From: Candidatus Sodalis pierantonius str. SOPE
GTDB lineage: Bacteria; Pseudomonadota; Gammaproteobacteria; Enterobacterales; Enterobacteriaceae
NCBI RefSeq assembly: GCF_000517405.1
Contig: NZ_CP006568.1
Span: 1,736,001-1,800,000, forward strand
Reading direction: 5' to 3'
DNA length: 64,000 nt
A model generated the notes under the pieces. That model saw only the letters and a list, made by a program, of their open reading frames with translations, searched no databases and was not told the DNA's origin. Positions 59,350 through 64,000 of this stretch are shown here, piece by piece. The position numbers and the translations under genes were made by a program. Position 1 is the first letter of the stretch. Each line of letters opens with the position of its first letter.

Positions 59350-59484
59350 ATGAGTGGCATTTTCAGTAAAGAAGTATTGCGTGTAGACGATTTCGTTGCA
59401 TACCGCTTCTCTGCCGATCCTTATCTTAGTGCCTCAAGCAGTAACGACTCCAGTTTGTCTCTGTATCGCCAAATGGCGAATTAA
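59350..59484 (+). CDS. yobF: YobF small stress protein (DUF2527)
   Basis: 44 aa. [20 protein letters not shown] followed by SADPYLSAS matches E. coli YobF ([11 protein letters not shown]..., EYRFSAEPYI). YobF is co-transcribed with cspC in E. coli, and here cspC starts 23 bases downstream. The C terminus ([12 protein letters not shown]) diverges. Function unknown. Intact. Confidence 0.85.
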   Translation: MSGIFSKEVLRVDDFVAYRFSADPYLSASSSNDSSLSLYRQMAN

Positions 59485-59507
59485 ACACTCCAAAGGAAAT
59501 ATGCAAG

Positions 59508-59717
59508 ATGGCAAAGATCAAAGGTCAAGTGAAGTGGTTCAACGAGTCTAAAGGTTTTGGTTTCATCACTCCGGCCGATGGCAGCAAAGACGTGTTCGTT
59601 CACTTCTCCGCTATTCAGGGTAACGGTTTCAAAACTCTGGCCGAAGGCCAGAACGTCGAATTCGAAATCCAGGATGGCCAGAAAGGCCCTTCAGCAGTTA
59701 ATGTAACTGCCCTGTAA
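59508..59717 (+). CDS. cspC: Cold shock-like RNA chaperone CspC
   Basis: 69 aa, all but two residues identical to the E. coli protein as I recall it. RNA-binding motifs KGFGFITP and DVFVHFSAI are present. CspC is constitutive, melts RNA secondary structure and stabilises rpoS mRNA. Ribosome site AAAGGAAA. Intact, and the most conserved protein in the window. Confidence 0.97.
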   Translation: MAKIKGQVKWFNESKGFGFITPADGSKDVFVHFSAIQGNGFKTLAEGQNVEFEIQDGQKGPSAVNVTAL

Positions 59718-59769
59718 TCTAGGTTGCTGCGGCAACGGTTAGGTTAGTCATTTGACTAACGGATAACAT

Positions 59770-59815
59770 CTAAGTCCCCCTGCTGGCTTCGCGCCCGCGG
59801 GGGGGGGGGGGGGAT
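59770..59815 (+). terminator. Probable cspC terminator with expanded G tract
   Basis: AAGTCCCCC and a run of 15 G (59799-59813), with the GC-rich arms pairing. The original terminator stem seems to have been AGTCCCC...GGGGACT followed by T residues; the 3' arm is now a long G homopolymer and the T tract is gone, with the IS256 starting a few bases later (59820). Confidence 0.5.
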
Positions 59816-59819
59816 TTAA

Positions 59820-61135
59820 GAGCCCGTACCGGATTCTGTGTAAATGCCTTTTCTCAGAAGTGACCGTCCAGGCGGTCACCGAACTCGATAATAAAGCGGC
59901 TCATTGCTATGCGCCCAGTCCCTCAAAGACATTGTCCATTTCTGTGAGGCCGCCTGTATCGCTAGCCACACCACCTTTTTCACTGCGTCGTCGGTCGGGA
60001 ACACCTTGCGCTTTTTGATGGCATGCCGGATCACGCTGTTTAACGACTCGATGGCGTTGGTCGTGTAGATCACCTTGCGGATGTCCGTTGGGTAGGCAAA
60101 GAACGTGGCCAGATTGGCCCAGTTTGCCTGCCAGCTTCGACTTATTTGCGGGTAGCGGATGTCCCAGGCACTGGAGAACGCTTCCAGCGCCTGCAAGCCG
60201 GCTTCTTCCGTAGGGGCCTGATAGATAGCTTTCAGGTCGCGGGTGACGGCCTTGTAGTCCTTCCAGGAGACGAACCGCAGGCTGTTGCGCACCATATGCA
60301 CGATACACAGCTGGAGCCGCGCCTCCGGATACACCGCGTTAATAGCGTCAGGGAAACCTTTCAGCCCGTCTACGCAGGCGATAAGGACATCGTTCAGGCC
60401 GCGGTTTTTCAGCTCTGTCAGCACGTTCAGCCAGAACTTTGCGCCTTCATTTTCGGCCAGCCACATACCTAGCAACTCTTTCTGGCCTTCGATGTTGATG
60501 CCCAGCGCCAGGAACACAGATTTGTTGATGATGCGGCTATCCTGCTGGACTTTTAGAACGATACAGTCAAGATAAACAATGGGATAGACTGCATCCAGAG
60601 GCCGGTTTTGCCATTCGACAACCTGCTCCATGACCGCATCGGTGACCTTTGAGACCAGCGCCGGCGAGACATCGGCGTCATACAGCTCTTTGAACGCGGC
60701 GGCGATCTCGCGGGTGGTCATCCCTTTGGCGTACAACGATAAAATCTGGTTATCCATCCCGGTAATCCGGGTCTGGTTCTTCTTCACCAGTTGCGGTTCA
60801 AAGGAACCGTCACGATCGCGCGGAGTACGCAGCGCCAGCGAGCCATCGCCAGTGGTAACGGTTTTTGTGGAATAGCCGTTGCGGGCGTTGGTCCCCGGTT
60901 TAGGCTGATTTTTATCGTAGCCGAGGTGATGGGTCATTTCGGCATTGAGAGCTGCTTCGACGCTGATTTTTTTCAGCAGCCGATCGAAGTGACTGAGATC
61001 TTCAGGGGTTTTGAGATTTTTGGCCAGTTCGTTAGCCAGAGCCTGCAACTGTTTTTCGTCCATAAATTAACCTGTTTTTGATGTTGGATTGAACATATCA
61101 AAATCAGGCAAATACACAAATTTCTAAACAGGCTC
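59820..61135 (-). mobile_element. IS256-family insertion sequence, copy B
   Basis: 1316 bp. Right terminus is the variant GAGCCCGTACCGG (as in copy D), left terminus ...AACAGGCTC at 61135. Flanking octamers GGATTTAA and CTTTAATT do not match, so no target duplication. Lies in inverse orientation to copy A (29328-30644), with a 29-kb segment between them. Confidence 0.93.
59854..61063 (-). pseudogene. IS256 transposase, frameshifted near the C terminus
   Basis: The most complete IS256 transposase here: residues 1 to about 383 read through, with both Asp and the Glu (TNAIESLNSV). An extra C in TATGCGCCCAGTCC (about 59913) shifts the last 20 residues (WAHSNEPLYYRVR instead of WRMAMSRFIIEFGDRLDGHF). 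It may keep some activity, since the catalytic core is intact, but the terminal helix is lost. Confidence 0.9.
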
Positions 61136-61137
61136 CT

Positions 61138-61248
61138 TTAATTTTAAAAGAGTTATCGCCTAAGCGAGCCAGAGAGATTTTACTCGAAATTAAACAATGT
61201 GATCTACATGAAGAAAAAATAGAATACCCTCGACAGGCCAGCGCATGA
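61138..61248 (+). pseudogene. 3' end of an unidentified gene cut by IS256
   Basis: An open frame that starts at the IS edge and ends at a TGA (61246-61248): 36 codons reading LILKELSPKRAREILLEIKQ and ending EEKIEYPRQASA. Composition (Lys/Glu rich, AT-rich) looks protein-like, but I do not recognise the family. May be the tail of a coding sequence whose body was removed by rearrangement at the IS. Confidence 0.3.
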
Positions 61249-61521
61249 ACCATAAATGTTGGTCTGTCGTTTATTATAACAATATAATCATATAATTTTA
61301 AATTCATAACAAAGCATTTTTTAACACTGAATTCTCAAAAACCATTTAAACAGTCTTTAAACTTACTCAAACTACGCTCAATCCAGTCCAGAATATAGTG
61401 TAAAAAAATCATTTTCTGATCATTTTTTTGCAACGAGTCCAGAATCCTTAAAATCGCTGTAAGCCTTGCCAGTAAAGGGATTCCGGCTAATCCATCGCTT
61501 CCCTTGAGAGTCCAGAAATGA
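61249..61521. repeat. AT-rich spacer with AGTCCAGAA repeats, locus 2
   Basis: No recognised gene. The 9-mer AGTCCAGAA occurs three times, at 61385-61393, 61436-61444 and 61509-61517. The second occurrence shares a longer block with locus 1 near 38195 (AGTCCAGAATC ... ATCGCT). Minus-strand frames here include SRNPFTGKAYSDFKDSGL, which may be a remnant of a coding sequence, but I cannot assign it. Confidence 0.45.
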
Positions 61522-62209
61522 TTGCCACCCCACACACATGGCATCACGCCCGCGGTCGGTGCAGAGGCTTGCCGTGCAGCGCCAGCCGATCGGGTGGTTG
61601 CGGCCATCTATCGCAGCGGGCAATTTTCGCGCACTGAAATGGTGCAGTTGCCTTCTTTATGTGCAATCGGCGTCCACGGCGTTGGCATTGACGGTATTGA
61701 TGTCGACGCCGCCGATGCTCTGGGCATCGCGGTATTCAACACGCCGGAAATGAATACCCGCTCGGTGGCTGAACATGCGCTGGCGCTGATGTTCGCTCTG
61801 ACCAAACGGATCCCCGCGGCTGACAGCGCGCTGCGCGCGGGTCACTTCGCCTTTAAATATGAGAGGGGGATTGCGCGAGCTTCAGGACGCTCTGCTGGGG
61901 GTCATCGGGTTTGGCGCCATCGGCCGCGCGACGGCCACGCTGGCCCGCGGGCTGGGTATGCAGGTGCAGGTGCTGACTCGCCGCCCGGTGGCGGATATCG
62001 CCGCCATGGGTTTACGTCAGGCCGACAGCCTGTCCGCGTTGTTGGCTAACAGCGACATCGTTTCGCTGCACCTCCCGTCCTTGCCGGAAACGCGCCATAT
62101 CATCGACGCGCGGGCGCTGGCACAGATGAAATCGTCGGCCTATCTCATTAATACCAGCCGCGGCGCGCTGGTGGATGAGGCGGTGTGGCCGCGCCGCCGG
62201 CAGCCCTGA
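61522..62209 (+). pseudogene. D-isomer-specific 2-hydroxyacid dehydrogenase, broken
   Basis: NAD-binding family (phosphoglycerate dehydrogenase-like). Catalytic-domain part IGVHGVGIDGIDVDAADALG and NTPEMNTRSVAEHALALM lies in the first frame; near 61860 the frame shifts and the Rossmann motif [27 protein letters not shown] and [11 protein letters not shown] follow in another. Both ends are missing: the N-terminal lobe before about DRVVAAIYRSG and everything after GALVDEA, including the catalytic His. Next to pxpA. Confidence 0.88.
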
Positions 62210-62237
62210 CGCGCTCCCCTCGCCGCCAACCCCGGCG

Positions 62238-63008
62238 TTAGCCCCCCGCCGCCTGCATCGGCGCGATGGTAAAACCTTGTCCCTCAAGCCGCGCGCGCAA
62301 TGCCGCGGCCATCGCCACCGCGCCCGGTGTATCGCCATGCACGCAGATGCTGTCGATGCGCGACGGCAATGCCCGACCGCTCACCGTTGTGATGGCCTGC
62401 TGCTCCAGCATGCGCAAAATACGCGTCGCCGCCTGCTGCGGATCGTGCAACACCGCGCCGTCAAGCTTGCGCGACAGCAGATTGCCGTTATCCGCATAGG
62501 CACGATCGGCATAAATCTCGCGCACCACCGGCAATCCTCGCTTAAGCGCCGCTTTCTCGGTCTCCATGCCGGGCATGACCACCATGATCAAGTCGCGATC
62601 CACGCTGTATATCGCCCGGGCCACCGCCTGCGCCGGCGCGGGATCTGCCGCCGCCAGATTGCCCAGCGCGCCATGGGTTTTAACATGCCGCAAAGGTATG
62701 CCTATGCTTTTGGCCAACCCCTGCAGGGCGCCGATTTGATAAACGATCTGCCGCTCTATCTGCGCCGGGCTATCCCCAAGGATTTGTCGACGGCCAAACC
62801 CTTGTAAATCATAAAAACCGGGATGGGCGCCCGCACCGACGCCCTGGGCGTGGGCCAGGCTGAGCGTGCTATGCATCACCTCCGGATCCCCAGCGTGGAA
62901 GCCGCAGGCGATATTCGCCGAGCTAACGATCTCCAGCATGCGCGCATCATCCCCTATTGCCCACGGTCCAAAGCTCTCGCCCATATCGCTATTTAAATCG
63001 ATTAACAT
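62238..63008 (-). CDS. pxpA: 5-oxoprolinase subunit PxpA (LamB/YcsF family)
   Basis: 256 aa from ATG 63008. ATP-dependent 5-oxoprolinase removes 5-oxoproline by opening it to glutamate with subunits B and C. Family markers: the N-terminal IDLNSDMGESFG, NIACGFHAGDP, GAHPGFYD, LRHVKTHGALGN and ICVHGDTPGAV. Start chosen by the family; the frame continues upstream to 63053 without similarity. Intact, but pxpB next to it is broken. Divergent from pxpB. Confidence 0.92.
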   Translation of the reverse strand: MLIDLNSDMGESFGPWAIGDDARMLEIVSSANIACGFHAGDPEVMHSTLSLAHAQGVGAGAHPGFYDLQGFGRRQILGDSPAQIERQIVYQIGALQGLAKSIGIPLRHVKTHGALGNLAAADPAPAQAVARAIYSVDRDLIMVVMPGMETEKAALKRGLPVVREIYADRAYADNGNLLSRKLDGAVLHDPQQAATRILRMLEQQAITTVSGRALPSRIDSICVHGDTPGAVAMAAALRARLEGQGFTIAPMQAAGG

Positions 63009-63090
63009 GCTTTTTTGTCTCCCGGTTGGCCGTATGCGGCACGCTGGCATCATTCTTGCCTATTAGCTGGCTTAGGAAAAACGCTGTGCA

Positions 63091-63120
63091 TTGACAGCCT
63101 TTTTTCGGTATACCAAAAGT
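63091..63120 (+). promoter_or_regulatory. Candidate promoter and GntR-type operator of pxpB
   Basis: TTGACA at 63091 is a good -35, but no clear -10 stands 17 bases on. GGTATACC (63107-63114), in the setting TCGGTATACCAA, is a perfect palindrome of the GntR operator type. It shares GTATACCAA with the site before the DUF1989 gene (38343). Confidence 0.4.
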
Positions 63121-63183
63121 ATTCCAAAAACACCCGCTAAGTAAAGCCCTGCGCTTTCATGCAGGGCAAAACAGGATATTCGC

Positions 63184-63900
63184 GTGCGACAAAGCCTAAA
63201 TACCCCCTCGTGGCGCATTTTGCCCATTGCCGATCAGGCGGTTTGCGTGGACTTCGGGGAAGTCATCGATGAACAGATTAATCAACGGGTCACCGCGCTG
63301 GCGGCCAGAGTCAGGGGCGCGGCGCTGACCGGCGTCCTCTCGCTGATCCCCACTTATCGGGCGCTGACCGTCGCCTACGATTCCACCCAGATCAGACAGA
63401 CGCAGCTGGTGGCGCGGCTGCAGGAACTGCTGAGACAGCCAGACGCCGCCGGCCAACGGGCGAAGTGCTGAACTATCCCGGTCAGTTACGGCGTGGATCT
63501 GGCGGACCTGGCCGCTCTGCACCATCTCACGCCGCAGCAGGTAATAGACCTGCACAGCGCGGTCCTCTACCGGGTGTATATGATAGGGTTTATGTCCGGC
63601 TTTGCCTATCTCGGCGGTCTGGATCCGCGCCTGCATACTTCGCGCCGGGAATCACCGCGTCTGAAAACCCCCGCCGGCAGCATTAGCATCGGCGGTATGC
63701 AGACCGCCGTCGGTTCGGTAGAGGCGCCCAGCAGCTGGCATTTGATCGGCCGTACGCCGGTGCGCAGTTTCGTACCGGACCGCGAGCGGCCATTTTTGTT
63801 CAGCGCCGGCGACCGGATCCGTTTTACGCCGGTCTGTGCGGGCACCTTTACACGTCTGCAGGCGCAAGGCGATTATCTTCCCGACTGGACATGGCAATAA
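63184..63900 (+). pseudogene. pxpB: 5-oxoprolinase subunit PxpB (KipI family), broken
   Basis: Starts with GTG 63184 (RQSLNTPSWRILPIADQAV). A TGA at 63469-63471 closes the first frame. The bases around it are consistent with two small indels: GGCGAAGTGCTG, read in another frame, gives the expected GEVL, followed by an extra A before ACTATCCCGGT. The rest (ADLAALHHLTPQQVIDLH, MSGFAYLGGLDPRL, GGMQTAVGS) continues to TAA 63898-63900. The KipI C-terminal domain is otherwise complete. Without it, PxpABC would not assemble. Confidence 0.88.
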
Positions 63901-64000
63901 TGGCGAATGGTTTAGAAGTACTGACCCCCGGCGTCTATACCACCGTACAAGACGAGGGACGGTTTGGTTTTGAAGATTACGGCGTGCCGCCCTCGAGCGC
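63900..64000 (+). CDS. pxpC: 5-oxoprolinase subunit PxpC (KipA family), 5' part
   Basis: Starts at ATG 63900, overlapping the pxpB stop (TAATG), and runs off the end of the window. LEVLTPGVYTTVQDEGRFGF followed by DYGVPPS is the characteristic opening of the KipA/biotin-dependent carboxylase-like subunit. The remaining 300 or so residues are not visible, so completeness cannot be judged. Confidence 0.85.
   Translation, partial: MANGLEVLTPGVYTTVQDEGRFGFEDYGVPPSS

Noticed and set aside
29328..61135. Simple single inversion between IS256 copies A and B
   Set aside because: Attractive from gene order, but the flanking octamers (CCAGACAC, GATAGCTC, GGATTTAA, CTTTAATT) do not pair into 8-bp duplications in either arrangement, so a one-step event is not supported.
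1..64000. CRISPR array, tRNA or rRNA genes
   Set aside because: I looked for regularly spaced repeats and for cloverleaf/CCA-type sequences and saw none; the only repeated units are IS elements, the 20-bp tandem array and the small repeats listed.

Overview
The window reads as the chromosome of a recently host-restricted enterobacterium, most probably a Sodalis-type insect endosymbiont (Candidatus Sodalis pierantonius is my best guess; this is inference from recognised proteins and gene order, not from a database search). Three reasons: the backbone follows the E. coli/Salmonella order of the minCDE-manXYZ-cspC-prc region; three insertion sequence families have expanded massively (three IS903-like, three IS21-like and six IS256-like copies, several nested); and about half of the non-IS genes carry frameshifts, nonsense codons, deletions or IS insertions while neighbouring housekeeping genes are intact.

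Layout. 1-1413: unassigned flank and an IS903-like copy. 1594-18701: backbone ycgN, ycgM (split by IS21 with an IS256 nested inside), ycgL, minCDE, rnd, slp-type lipoprotein, tsaB, broken yoaA, yoaB, broken yoaH, pabB, nudL, sdaA; fadD is missing between rnd and slp. 18864-19470: an IS256 relic. 19757-28789: yoaE, the mannose PTS manXYZ (broken), yobD (frameshifted), mntP behind a manganese riboswitch (split by an IS903-like copy), rlmA (broken). 28901-37173: truncated pgeF-like gene, IS256, a Mu-like prophage baseplate remnant (gp45?-gp46-gp47-gp48), then a stack of IS256/IS21/IS256. 37174-38155: truncated acyltransferase-3 gene and Rpn-type nuclease relic. 38399-47940: an accessory nitrogen-compound cluster (DUF1989 protein, amino-acid-type ABC transporter, ureohydrolase, GntR regulator, M20 amidohydrolase, aminotransferase), interrupted by IS21 exactly at the regulator start codon. 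47977-59717: DUF697 protein, truncated letA, then msrC, proQ, prc, htpX, yebQ (frameshifted), kdgR, DUF2594 protein, mgrB, yebO, a RomA/NAPE-PLD-like hydrolase, yobF, cspC; this block is inverted relative to E. coli. 59820-64000: IS256, a broken 2-hydroxyacid dehydrogenase, and 5-oxoprolinase genes pxpA, pxpB (broken), pxpC (runs off the end).

How genes work together. Intact functions concentrate on division-site placement (MinCDE), tRNA modification (TsaB), folate precursor synthesis (PabB), serine breakdown (SdaA), envelope proteolysis (Prc, HtpX), RNA chaperones (ProQ, CspC) and PhoQ feedback (MgrB). Sugar uptake, manganese efflux, rRNA methylation and damage-related helicase functions are being lost. 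No IS256 copy here encodes an intact transposase; two IS21 copies and all three IS903-like copies look intact, while the third IS21 copy has a substituted catalytic aspartate.

Long homopolymer tracts (16 G, 15 G, 10 C, 9 C) and frameshifts in or beside T and C runs suggest slippage as a major mode of decay.
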